A stretch of 64,000 nucleotides of DNA from Plenodomus lindquistii. Lineage: Eukaryota; Ascomycota; Dothideomycetes; Pleosporales; Leptosphaeriaceae. The number at the start of each line of letters is the position of its first letter. Positions within the stretch are counted from its first letter, which is position 1. Below are positions 34,315-44,184 of the stretch, one piece after another. The stretch is taken from assembly GCA_025504975.1 (NCBI GenBank), contig JANUWI010000014.1, positions 682,001 to 746,000 on the forward strand, in the 5' to 3' direction. The translations under genes were made by a program, and so were the position numbers. The notes below the pieces were generated by a model that did not search any database, was not told where the DNA came from, and saw only the letters and a list, made by a program, of their open reading frames with translations.

Positions 34315-36270
34315 ATGGCCTCCCACACCCCACAACTCCATGCCTCGCCCGCCACGGCCGACCACAAGCGCAAGCGCAGCCCTTCGCACGACGTCCACCC
34401 GCCCTCTGCGCCACTGCCCAAAGCCGCCAAGACGCACAACCACCTCCAAATAAACTACCTCGCCCGCCACCTCGACGACGACCTGCCGCTCATTACAAAC
34501 AATGACACCCTTCCCGCCATTCTGTCCCTGCTTGGCGATTACCAGGGCGTGCTGGACCGCCATGAGAGCATGGCCTGCAACCTCGGCGCAAGACCACTCG
34601 GGCCTATTCTGATCAAGAGATTCGAGAGACTGTTCGATGGCCCCCCGCGCGTGCTCAAGAGCCATGGAAAGGACGGCACCACGGTGACTTGGTTGGACGT
34701 TGTCGAATTTGCGCGCAACAAGCCAGAGCAGTTCCAACTGGGTCAAATGAGCGAAGGCGTCAGGGTCTGCCAGTTCTATACCAAGCAGTGTCGCGTGCAG
34801 ATCTCAGAAGAGGACTATGTCCTTATTTCCTCTGGCATCCCGCAGAAGATGATTCCACCCCAGCCCATCATCGAGGATGAAGAGAAGGAATTGGGAACAA
34901 TCGAGATCTTGGAGAAGAACTTGGGGCAGATTTGCCAGCTGGCTGATCAAGGTAAGACTCTACCGATATCTCTAATCTCACCCCACTAACAGTCATCAGT
35001 TGCTGCACGCACACGACAGCTCAATCATAGGCTGAAGGGGCGCAAACAAGCCATTCTTGACCGGCGAGCGACGGCCAGCCCTGCTCCTGCAGTTCCTCGT
35101 CCAGCCAGCCCATCGAATGTTGCTCTGATGAACGGTGGCAGTTCGGTGCCTCCTCATGCTGGTCACGCGCAACCCCAACAATCGTCGCCAAGTGCAAGCG
35201 GAGGCTTTGTTGCGGTGAATGCTCGTCAGCAACATGAAATGAATGGTCCAAACGCTAGCCATGGTCAGCATAATCTCAGTCACGGCTCCTCGTCTACCAC
35301 TCGCCATGAGCTCATGTCAAAATTCCATACCACAAGCGAACGTCGCCCCTCATCACAACCATCCAATGGCAACACCGAGGCTAGGCGGCCATCCATGACT
35401 AGCCACATGGCACATGCTCCCACACCAGGCGCAATACCCACAAGAGCTGCTCCAAAGTCTATGGAGGGGGGTCTACAAGGTCCACCACCAAACATGACAA
35501 GACCAGCGCACGCCTTCAATGAATCGGAGCTGCAGACCATGATGAACTCGCCTGTCCCGATCCCTAACACCCCCTCAAGCCTTCTGCCTGCTGCGAGCCA
35601 ACGCGCCAGTCAACAGCCTGAAAAGGACGATGGTGGTCCGTTCAAAACAGAGATGGTCCACAGGATGGAAAGTCTGGCCAAGGGCGAGCGCATCATTCCC
35701 CCATGCGACCGCTGCCGCAGATTACACATGGACTGCCTCAAGAATCTCACAGCCTGTATGGGTTGCACCAAAAAGCACGCCAAATGCTCTTGGAAGGAGG
35801 TTTCCGAGGGCGAGCTACGGGGGGGCTTCATCTACCCTCACAGCACAACTAGCACCGGCCAAAGCGAAACCTCGGAACACGAAAGTGGCGATCGAGCAAG
35901 TACTGCGAGTCCCGCCGCAATGCTTAGTCCGCCGCGCCACACCATTGCGCCTACATATCCCAGCCCAAGCAATGGACATCACACACCACAGCCACAGTTT
36001 CAGCCACAATTACAGGTACAGGCACCAAATCTTCACACTCAGCAGCCGCCGGAACATCATGTCTCGCACTCGTCGCACTACGACCATCACCAAGATACAC
36101 GACCGCCGCCGTCACGCAACTCTCCGCCTGAAAGAGACCGAGAGCGGCCAAACAATGTAGAGACGCAGCTACAAGAAGCCGCGAAATCGAGCCTCGCACA
36201 TGCTAACTCACGGCTGAACGGGCCAGAAGGGAAGGGGCCAGACTTTCAGAACCAAACCATGGTAGCTTAG
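34315..36270 (+). CDS. Protein with an internal Zn2Cys6-like cluster, probable transcriptional regulator
   Basis: Two exons, 34315-34951 and 35000-36270, across a 48-base intron (GTAAGA donor, CACTAAC branch, ATCAG acceptor), give 635 residues. Residues 40-210 look folded and mixed alpha/beta (LARHLDDDLPLITNNDTLPA, SEGVRVCQFYTKQCRVQISE). After a basic segment (RTRQLNHRLKGRKQ) the protein is Ser/Pro/Gln/His-rich. Six cysteines at 448, 451, 458, 465, 468 and 475 have spacing C-x2-C-x6-C-x6-C-x2-C-x6-C with the CDRCRRLHMDC opening of fungal binuclear clusters. Such clusters are usually N-terminal; here it sits in the C-terminal half, so DNA binding is likely but not certain. GTG at 34297 opens the frame earlier, but ATG at 34315 is the first proper start. 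Nuclear location is inferred. Confidence 0.82.
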
Positions 36271-37904
36271 ATGACGTTGCCGTGGCCGTGGCCGCCATGT
36301 ATCGCGCAACATCTCTAAGGCACACAAGGGTATCGAGCAGACTTCGTGTATCTTTGACCTTGATCCGCAAAGCAGGTCAATTACACATTGGTATTAGATT
36401 GGTATTGATGAGCAGAATCGTAGCACAGCTTGCATTCACTGTATATTGTTTTTTCCACGATACCATTCTCCTCAGCCCGATATGGCTGAGGTTGTTTCCA
36501 TATACGCATCGTTCCATACTCGGCAGTCTCGTAGTCGGTAACTTAGTAGACAGCTTTTACTGGATATACAAACAAGCTGTCCCTTTTTCTATCGCCTTCC
36601 TTAATGAGACATTCGCGCCGTGAAGTCGCTATCCCATTTACATGGAATAAACTACCACGACCCTGTAACAATATGCAATAGCCACATCCAGAACCCACAC
36701 TGCACAGCCCCCTGACTCTGATGTGCTTTTCTCCCTTGCCCCTGTACGCTGGCTCGGCACTTGATACCCATCTATCCCTGTCCTACTAATACCCAGCCAA
36801 CCCCTCCCACCCAACCAACCAGGCCAATCCCAACACCCTTCCCCAATTTAACCTCTAAACCAAGCATCACCAAGCCTTCTCAACAAATGCTTGACATTGC
36901 TTAATTTACCTACATCACCCGTGTAATTCAAATGCATCCCTGCAACAAGTTTCCCTGGGGCCTGTGTATGTTCAACGAGATAAGCACCACGGATCCCACG
37001 GCAAGAATGCCAGGGTGAATTCGGCCCCACTTGCTGGATTCTCACGGACACAATGACGGGTTTGGTCGGAGATATATGCGGTGGGTGTGGATTGGCTTGG
37101 GGTACAGGCGTCGTCAGCTCCTTTGTTATTTCTGCGCGACAGAGAGGTTGGGTGCAGGTGGGTGGGTGGTGTGATGGCGTGGGTGGCGCGGATGCGTGCG
37201 TAATGGTTGGGTTTCTTTAGGTTTGCGCGGAAGTTAAGGGGAGCAGGTTGTTTGAGCGGAATCAGGCGGGTAAGACGGCGTTTTTTTTATTTTGGTTGGG
37301 GATTTGGGCGGTGTGCGAGGTGTGGTATGGTATGCTCGGTGGGGTGTGGCGTACGTGTGTGAGGAGGGTACGTTGACAAGTAGGGTTTTGTTTACTTCAT
37401 GTTGCTATTTGGACATGATTGTAGATGTTTTCACAGAGAGAATTTACAGCGCGAGTTGCATTGTTCCTTCACTTCAGACCCGTCTTTCGTTGGGATTGAA
37501 TCAGTGGGAGATGGGCCCTTCACCTGATTTACTGTCTAGAAGTCTTACTTCGTTTGGGACTTCTTCGTCGAATTGGGTCATCGCGACTTCCTTGAAACCT
37601 TCTTCAATGTGCAGCCTTACTACCTGCCTGATTGACTGTTCGCGATTGCTACGCATGGACTTGTCCTTTCTCTCTGCCACATCATTCGCTTTGGTAGACT
37701 CATCCTTTCTCTCTATGCCATGTCATTCGCTGACCGTGATATGCACCTGTCGTTCTACATACCTCAACGCAGAGATTCTCTTCGCGCACAACAGCGACCT
37801 GTCGAGATAGCGACAGGGCTTGCGATACCAGTCAAGGGAGTGGCGCATCCCGCTTAGTCCGAAACTTCAGGTAGCAACTCACACGCGAAGACTTGCTAGA
37901 CACC
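36271..37904. other. Intergenic region upstream of F-box B
   Basis: About 1.6 kb. A CT-rich part (36.7-36.85 kb) is followed by a GT-rich part (37.1-37.4 kb). I see no supported gene. Confidence 0.35.
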
Positions 37905-39201
37905 ATGGAGCGATTACCGCTTGAACTCACGATGCTCATCACTGAGAATCTTGACAAAGCAAGCATTTGTGCCCTATCCCTGACCTGCAAAAATGGCGCA
38001 GAAATAGGACAGGACAAGCTTTACGGATTTGTTGATCTACGACCATTCAATCCTATAACACACGGAAGTACGCGCATCGAGACGCAAATCTCCCAATTTC
38101 TTCTGACCATCCGTCAACGACCTGATTTGGCCGTCAAGGTACACACCTTATGGTGTTTCCCTCGGTACGACTATCAAAAGCCGCGTTTGGAGCTGCTCAA
38201 TGCAGGAAAGGAACCGAACAACTTTCTCAGCGACTCACTCGATGTTTGGGTTCGTGACTGTCAACTTGCGAATATGATCTTGGTTCATCTCCCTAACTTG
38301 AGACATCTTGCCTTGCGCTGCAACGCGGGCTACGAATCCTCAGGACAACTATATGGAAGCTCCCTATTCTTCGCAGAACGTATCGATGCGGGAAAATGAT
38401 TGCGTTATCCGACTGTCCTCCAACACATTGAGACTCTATCCATGTCACATCAAACGATACGACGGGAAGCTCTTACCTCGCCACAGCTTCGTCACTTGCA
38501 TTTGGGCAATTGGATGTATGTTGAAATCCCACCGAAGGCTCAACCAGCGCATCTTACCTCGATACACTTGGAAGTCCACGAAAGCCGGCTGAAAACACAA
38601 CACCTCGGCAAAAAGCTGTCAATGTATCGCGAGATCTTACGTTGTTTGCCGAGACTAAAGGCATTAGCTGTGGAATTCAACACCGACTTTCCCTTCGGGT
38701 GTTTCGGCGTTTGTGGCTTATGTCGCTGCCAATCTACATAAGCTTCTCGATATCGCTCGCTCCATCAACACATTGGTTTTGCTGTACGGTCCGGACCCTC
38801 GCTTCAAGTCAGACACAGACACTCGCATCGATTTGCGAGAGTACACAAATCTCAAGCACATCACCATCGCCGAGGATATATTCCTGCCGAAAGGACTAGA
38901 CAATGCACCATATCTCCTCCCGACGCAAGTCCTTCCTCGGAGCCTCGAACGGATTTCTATCACTCATCTAAAGATGCATGAGGATGAGTCTCATTCCTCG
39001 AGCAGGAACTACCGTATTGTGAGCTGCTTGGAGACGCTGAACAGGACGGACTTTCCCGAGCTCAAATGCGTCCAGATCGCGCATCTGAACTACTTCGGTA
39101 ACAAGTACCATCTGATGGATGCTTTCAAAGCGTCTGAAGCAATGCAGAACCTCTTGGCAGGCGATATCGAGCTGGTCTTCCGAGACGGTCCTGCTGATTA
39201 G
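37905..39201 (+). pseudogene. F-box/LRR-like paralogue B (premature stop and frame break)
   Basis: The ATG at 37905 opens MERLPLELTMLITENLDKAS, an F-box followed by CALSLTCKNGAEIGQDKLY, clearly related to paralogues A and C. The frame meets TGA at 38397-38399 and then continues in the same frame with IETLSMSHQTIRREALTSPQ and PQLRHLHLGNWMYVE, which match the LRR-like part of C. At about 38706, just after FGCFG, the similarity moves to the +1 frame (VAYVAANLHKLLDIARSINT ... YTNLKHITIAEDIFLPKGLD ... DFPELKCVQIAHL) and ends with TAG at 39199-39201. Two lesions suggest a pseudogene, although the second lies at the same aligned position as in A. A C-to-T change could have made the TGA from CGA (inference). 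Confidence 0.72.
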
Positions 39202-39836
39202 GGGTGTCGGAGAGTACGGCCGCTTGCAAGCAGACCGATTCATCTGACAGAATTTGGTTCATCGCAAGAATGAACTACTGATTAGTTATGGAGACTACGA
39301 GCGAGTGGATAAACAGGTGCTATCCCATGAGGGACCCCCATCTCATGGTGTTGTAAGATGTGCGCTTCACCCTTGCGCGCAATCAAACTACACGTTGTAT
39401 GCCACATGTGGTCTAACAGGCTGCAATCCTGCCCTTTCCAGATCCAAGTTCGTTGCGCAGTTGAAGTGCTGTGATGCTGCAACATGACAGCCAACTGCGC
39501 TGTGGCCAACGCACGCACTTCCTCGGAATATATATTCCTAAAGATATGTCTCAGCCTTCTGAACCTGGGATATTAGCGCAAGATCAGGCAATATCGAACG
39601 CACGAGTCTGCGTAAGTTAGCCAAACTTTGGTAACCGTTGAATAAATAAGTCTGTGGGCCATTTTGGTTGTCCTTCTCAACTGTCCTCTTCCACAGAATA
39701 TTCCACTCACGTGCCTTGGGCAACCAGACTCCGCAACAAGGACTATATAATCTCAATATTTTCCCAGACAATTTGGTTCCCTACCACCAGCACATCACAC
39801 AGCCCAACCACTTGCAACTATCCTACCCGTCACGTC
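39202..39836. other. Promoter region of F-box C
   Basis: About 635 bases between paralogues B and C, with the TATA-like box at 39744-39750. No gene is seen. Confidence 0.4.
39744..39750 (+). promoter_or_regulatory. TATA-like box upstream of F-box C
   Basis: TATATAA lies 87 bases before the ATG at 39837, a plausible distance for a fungal core promoter with a short leader. Confidence 0.4.
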
Positions 39837-41303
39837 ATGGTCAACACATCGACACGTCTCAACTGCGCCATGTCTCACGTCTCTCTTCCAATCAATCCAC
39901 GCCCAGGATCCGGCATCTACGGTATGGAAAAACTGCCCACGGAGCTTCTGATCCTAGTGGCCTCGCATCTGAATAATTCCGATCTGCTTAGCCTTTCCTC
40001 AATATCCAAGCGCTGCAGCGAAGCCGCCCAGGACATACTCTATCGCAACGTCAATCTGCAACCGCACCCCGCAGAGACGAAAGCCACCCTCATAGTGGGC
40101 CGCATCTCCCGCTTCCTCTCCACCATCTGCTCGAAGCCGTACCTAGCTGCCAAAGTACACTCCCTGACATGGTGGCCAGATTCAAAGGACAGGCTCCTCA
40201 GCATGCATCCTGACTTCGCCAATATGGGCTTTGATTCCTCCAGTGACGCGACTATTTTGAAGGAGTGGGACATAGCCGCTATCCTCCTATCTCGTCTCCC
40301 ACGGCTCAAGCACTTATCTTTCTCCGTTGGTGATAAGTACGAATTCGATAGGACCATCACAGCGAAGAAGAACTGGTACGTTCCCATCTTCACAAAGATG
40401 CACTTCCGCGCCGATCAACTCTCGTCCGTCGCCGGTCTCTCGATGCTGGAGTCTATCCACATTATGTATCGCCAGCTTGAGTGGCAGACCCTCACCCTGC
40501 CATGTCTACAAAATATCTCCCTCGGTCCTGGCGCACTCATCCAATGTCCCCGCTCGCGCAGTGCAACGGCGCCCAACATCACGTCGCTCAGCATCGCCGT
40601 CGAAGTCTGCAGTCACAGCGACAAGCAAGGCATGAATAATGTGGTGCGCGTCCTGCCTCAATTGCCTAACCTACGCGTGCTATCTCTGCACTCAAGAACA
40701 TCGACCTTCTGTCCCACGTTCTACGACAGCCTGGGTCATTTCAACGCAACTACTGTGTACGCTCTACTCTCCGCTGCGCCTTCGGTGCAGGAGTTCACAC
40801 TTACGTATGAGCCGATGCCAAGATTCGTCGCGAACCGGGATGACCAGCTCAGCCTTCGTCGATTCGAGAACCTGCACAAGATCCAAATGGCGGAGGATGC
40901 CTTTGTGTGTGGTCTCGATGTTGGCGTGGCCAACGGCGTTACCAGCATCATGTGGCCTGCCCAAGTTCTTCCAAGTGGTATTGAAAACCTCATCATCACA
41001 CATCCAAGCGAATACTTCAACAGCACCGCCCACCCAGAGCTGTGCATGCTGGGATGGTTGGAGAAGCTGGATAAGCGCGACTTTCCAGGCCTGCGGCGCA
41101 TCGAGGTACTTTGCCCGGTTGAGACAGTCGACATCTTGTTTGAGATCATGCAGAAGGCGTATGACGACTCCGAGAGCATTCGGAAGCTGCGAGAGGCAGG
41201 GTTGGAAATTGTTGTGGTCATGGAAGAGGTCGATTCAGGTGTAGAGACAGACACTGAGAGGGCGGGTTCGGAGACGGGCGACGAGCTTCTAGTTCCACGC
41301 TGA
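39837..41303 (+). CDS. F-box/LRR-like protein, paralogue C (intact)
   Basis: A single open frame of 488 residues from the ATG at 39837. The F-box begins near residue 30 (MEKLPTELLILVASHLNNSD, then LSSISKRCSEAAQDILYRNV) and is followed by Leu-rich repeats without strict consensus (LSRLPRLKHLSF, LPQLPNLRVLSLHS, TVYALLSAAPSVQEFTLTY, DFPGLRRIEVLC). The C-terminus is acidic (DSGVETDTERAGSETGDE). Members of this expanded fungal group are thought to act as substrate receptors of SCF ubiquitin ligases through Skp1 bound to the F-box; the substrate is unknown. Compared with A and B, it keeps one frame through the LGHFNATTVYALL segment where both others shift. The frame stays open upstream of 39837 but has no better ATG; 39870 is an alternative start. 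Confidence 0.82.
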   Translation: MVNTSTRLNCAMSHVSLPINPRPGSGIYGMEKLPTELLILVASHLNNSDLLSLSSISKRCSEAAQDILYRNVNLQPHPAETKATLIVGRISRFLSTICSKPYLAAKVHSLTWWPDSKDRLLSMHPDFANMGFDSSSDATILKEWDIAAILLSRLPRLKHLSFSVGDKYEFDRTITAKKNWYVPIFTKMHFRADQLSSVAGLSMLESIHIMYRQLEWQTLTLPCLQNISLGPGALIQCPRSRSATAPNITSLSIAVEVCSHSDKQGMNNVVRVLPQLPNLRVLSLHSRTSTFCPTFYDSLGHFNATTVYALLSAAPSVQEFTLTYEPMPRFVANRDDQLSLRRFENLHKIQMAEDAFVCGLDVGVANGVTSIMWPAQVLPSGIENLIITHPSEYFNSTAHPELCMLGWLEKLDKRDFPGLRRIEVLCPVETVDILFEIMQKAYDDSESIRKLREAGLEIVVVMEEVDSGVETDTERAGSETGDELLVPR

Positions 41304-41695
41304 TGGAACAGCAAGGTTGGGAGGGCCAGTTATGGATGCATCCTTCTGGAAGGTGACAAGATAAGCGGTGCGCAGTGCTTTGAGGTGATGCGCTATACGC
41401 AAATTCCACTGTCTCAGTAATTATGTCTGTTCTATTGGCTTCGTGGTCGGATGGAAGTACAAGTACCGAATAGCATTTCTGTGAAAAGTCGATATGATCA
41501 TGCCATGTTGAAGTTCCCTTATGCATACATGCTGTCATTTGCATGATTCATTGTGTGTCTTGCGGAGCTTTTGACACTCATCAATACGCACGCTTCCTGT
41601 CGATTGCCTTCATCTTATCGGAGATGCCGTCTTGGGTCAATGCGTCGAAAGGTGCGTAGGTTTAGTAGCATCAGAACAGGGCATTCACCCCATGC
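41304..41695. other. Convergent intergenic region
   Basis: About 390 bases between F-box C (+) and the HTH gene (-). Nothing else is recognised. Confidence 0.35.
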
Positions 41696-42546
41696 TCATG
41701 ACTTCCCTTCTCCTTCCTTCTCATCTTCTCCAACATCCGATGATGAGACCGCTACGCCCCGCCGAAATTTCGGTGACTTCTTTGATCGAGCTGCAGTCTC
41801 TGACTGCCGGATTTTCCTTTTCATACGCTTCAACATGTCCATCGAGATGAACTTATTTTCCTCAGCCAAGACACCCAATATTGCCTGGTTTGCCAAACGG
41901 GCTTTAACCAGTGGTTTGACTCTCTCTGCTATTTCATCGAACGATCGCCCACGTGGTTTCCGTTGTACTTTCCACTCGGACAAGAATCTCCGGATGGTGC
42001 GATCTGAGACGAACACGCCCATCTCTTGTAAACGGTGCGGAAACTCCATGTATGGGATGCCCTGACGAACTAGATCAATTAAAGTCTCCTTGTGAAGCAT
42101 CAAGAGCTCGTTTTTCCAACAACCCCAGGCTTTAAGGCGTTCGTTGATTGTAGTCCTGCCGGTCTTAACACCATTTTGCCTGAGCCAAGTCTTTAGGTCT
42201 GTAACAGTACTCCCACTCATGTATTTTTCCATCATGGTTTCCTTGTAAGGATCGAGATTTATTGGCGGGCGCCCGGCTGCAAAGTCAGCACAGTCATAGC
42301 TGTGCATGTCAGTCGATACTTACTCCCATTATTTCTCCTTGCGATGTAACTACAGCCGCAGCGCGTGAGATTTGATACATGTCGCAGTAGTGTCACGAAC
42401 ATGTCCATTTTCCTCTCATGGGGATTTGACAAATTCGTGTGGTGATGCACGTTGGGTTGGTGGGTATCAGCGGAGTGTGGTGGCGGCTCCTGGACGCTGG
42501 TTGGCGTCTCGGGATGATGATGGACCCTTGTTTCAGCGTGCCGCAT
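41696..42546 (-). CDS. Protein with three tandem helix-turn-helix-like units
   Basis: Two exons, 42324-42546 and 41696-42276, across a 47-base intron (GTAAGT...TTTGCAG), give 267 residues from the ATG at 42546. After a polar His-rich N-terminus comes GRPPINLDPYKE and then three similar units of about 45 residues: PYKETMMEKYMSGSTVTDLK...RTTINERLKAWG, LHKETLIDLVRQG...SDRTIRRFLSEWK, and EIAERVKPLVKARL...SMDMLKRMKRKI. Each looks like a tri-helical HTH, as in fungal Clr5-like or transposase DNA-binding regions. The C-terminus is basic then acidic. No catalytic domain follows, so it may be a DNA-binding protein derived from a transposase or a stand-alone regulator (inference). Upstream, the same frame stays open to an ATG at 42717 except for one TAG at 42667-42669. 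Confidence 0.65.
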
Positions 42547-42973
42547 CGGGAAGCCTTCGCCAGGCACCAGTATCAAATAATTCACCTCTTCGTCCACGTA
42601 GACCTCAAGATTTGCTCTCGTTATTCTATTTCTATGATTCAATACTACAGCGCATTCAAACCGTCGCTATAGGGTCACTCGCTCCCTTGCGAACTCACCC
42701 AGTGGACCGCACGACATCACACGCCTAATCCGTAAGCAGCCGCTGGATAATCACCATCATCGGAAACAGCTTTACTCCAGCAGCAGACGTGATTTATACA
42801 AATACCGGTATTGACCTGCCATCGATTCACTTGTCAATCAGCACCACATTCTAATCGCGGACCGCGAGAGAGGGTGTGTCCATTGCGTAGTCACTTGGCG
42901 CTAAATCGATTAGTTGCCGTTGTGGAAACGACATCGCAGATTGCAAGTTGTTGATACCTTCGCTGACTCTACG
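42547..42973. other. Divergent spacer with an open, stop-interrupted extension of the HTH gene
   Basis: On the minus strand codons from 42717 (MSCGPLGEFARERVTL) to the HTH start remain in frame apart from one TAG. The segment just after the stop (RRFECAVVLNHRNRITRANL) has a coding-like composition. The rest serves as the upstream region of the plus-strand gene at 42974. Confidence 0.35.
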
Positions 42974-43957
42974 ATGATCAATACCGACACTCAGGATTTG
43001 GCTTGGATATCAAATTTGATCTCAACCCTCATGGATAGTGCAACACTTGTAACGCTGCTCGCCGTGGCCCTTCCACTAGTACTTTACTTCGCATACAGGA
43101 GATATGAGTACGCACATCGTCAACCTTTCCGCTTCCTAGATCTTCCACAAGAGCTGCGGGATATGGTATATGAGAACCTCATTGAGGACCCCTTTTACCC
43201 GCCCCCAAAGCCTTGTATGAACAAATGCAAGACCATCTGGCTGCTGCCCGGCTGCAGCGCGTCCGCGCCAATCTACAGAGGCCATCTGCACGGCAAAAAC
43301 TGGATTTTTCTCGTCAGTAAGCAGCTGTACAAAGAGTACATGGACATGATCTGCAAACGCACAACATTCCATTTGACAGTCTCCCCGCAAAACTACCAAC
43401 CCTCACTCGACACGCGCGCTTCCTCACCACCAGACGGCCGCATCTGGAACATCGGCAAAGACACATTGCAAAATCTCAAGACTTGTTCTTTGAAATTGAT
43501 CACAACGTCTGCGATGCTCGGCGTCACAGACCCGCGCAACATGACCTCTTCAGACTGGACGTTGGCGCGTCAAATTCGTGAAGAACTGAAAAATGTCGAA
43601 AACGCAACGAATCTCACGCTTGACGCCAAAGCACTTGGTGATCCTCTGTGGAATCCACTCTGGATATGGTACCACTCCAGCCAATCCTTCAAAGCGATGG
43701 GAACTGAGCTCTCTGATACCACACCAGTCGGGCCCAAACTCACACGCATTACCTTCAGCTTGGATACCTGGAGCCCTGGCGAAAACTACCTCAAACGCGA
43801 TGAAAAGAATGGAGGAAGGTGGACCTGGTATTGTATGCATGACCACGAGGTGGGGTTGGACATTGGGCCAAATATGACGGTGAGGGAATTTTGTGGGAAG
43901 TTGTATCAAGAGTGTACCGTTTGTAGCGAGAATGGGGAGGACGTGGGGCAGGATTGA
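42974..43957 (+). CDS. Membrane-anchored LPxEL (2EXR/F-box-like) fungal protein
   Basis: Single exon of 327 residues from the ATG at 42974 (earlier in-frame starts are not ATG). A hydrophobic segment at residues 22-41 (SATLVTLLAVALPLVLYFAY) followed by YRRYEY predicts one N-terminal membrane span. Right after it comes FRFLDLPQELRDMVYENLIE, the motif that opens many fungal 2EXR/F-box-like proteins. The rest has no catalytic signature but conserved-looking segments such as NWIFLVSKQLYKEYMDMICK and TRITFSLDTWSPGENY. Its neighbours are F-box paralogues, but the body of the protein is not obviously related to them. A role as an SCF receptor is possible but unproven; the membrane anchor is unusual for that role. 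Confidence 0.72.
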   Translation: MINTDTQDLAWISNLISTLMDSATLVTLLAVALPLVLYFAYRRYEYAHRQPFRFLDLPQELRDMVYENLIEDPFYPPPKPCMNKCKTIWLLPGCSASAPIYRGHLHGKNWIFLVSKQLYKEYMDMICKRTTFHLTVSPQNYQPSLDTRASSPPDGRIWNIGKDTLQNLKTCSLKLITTSAMLGVTDPRNMTSSDWTLARQIREELKNVENATNLTLDAKALGDPLWNPLWIWYHSSQSFKAMGTELSDTTPVGPKLTRITFSLDTWSPGENYLKRDEKNGGRWTWYCMHDHEVGLDIGPNMTVREFCGKLYQECTVCSENGEDVGQD

Positions 43958-44184
43958 CTGGCTGTAGAAGTCCATGCTTGGATAGAGGGGTTGCTGAGAC
44001 GATATGAAATGTCAAGGGTTGTAGGGATATAGAAGAGGCTGCTCGAGCTTGTATCTACATGGGCTGGCTCCATTAGCGATGGTATGGCGTATTTGCCTGA
44101 AGATTGTATTTCCGCGTTGTTGTATACCACTATTCCATCCTTGTCCCTGTCTCAAGCAGCTCCCCTCCCCTCCGATTCTACCAT

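Noticed and set aside
42667..42698. A 32-base GTGAGT...CTATAG intron removing the TAG upstream of the HTH gene
   Set aside because: Too short for a fungal intron, and it would break the frame.
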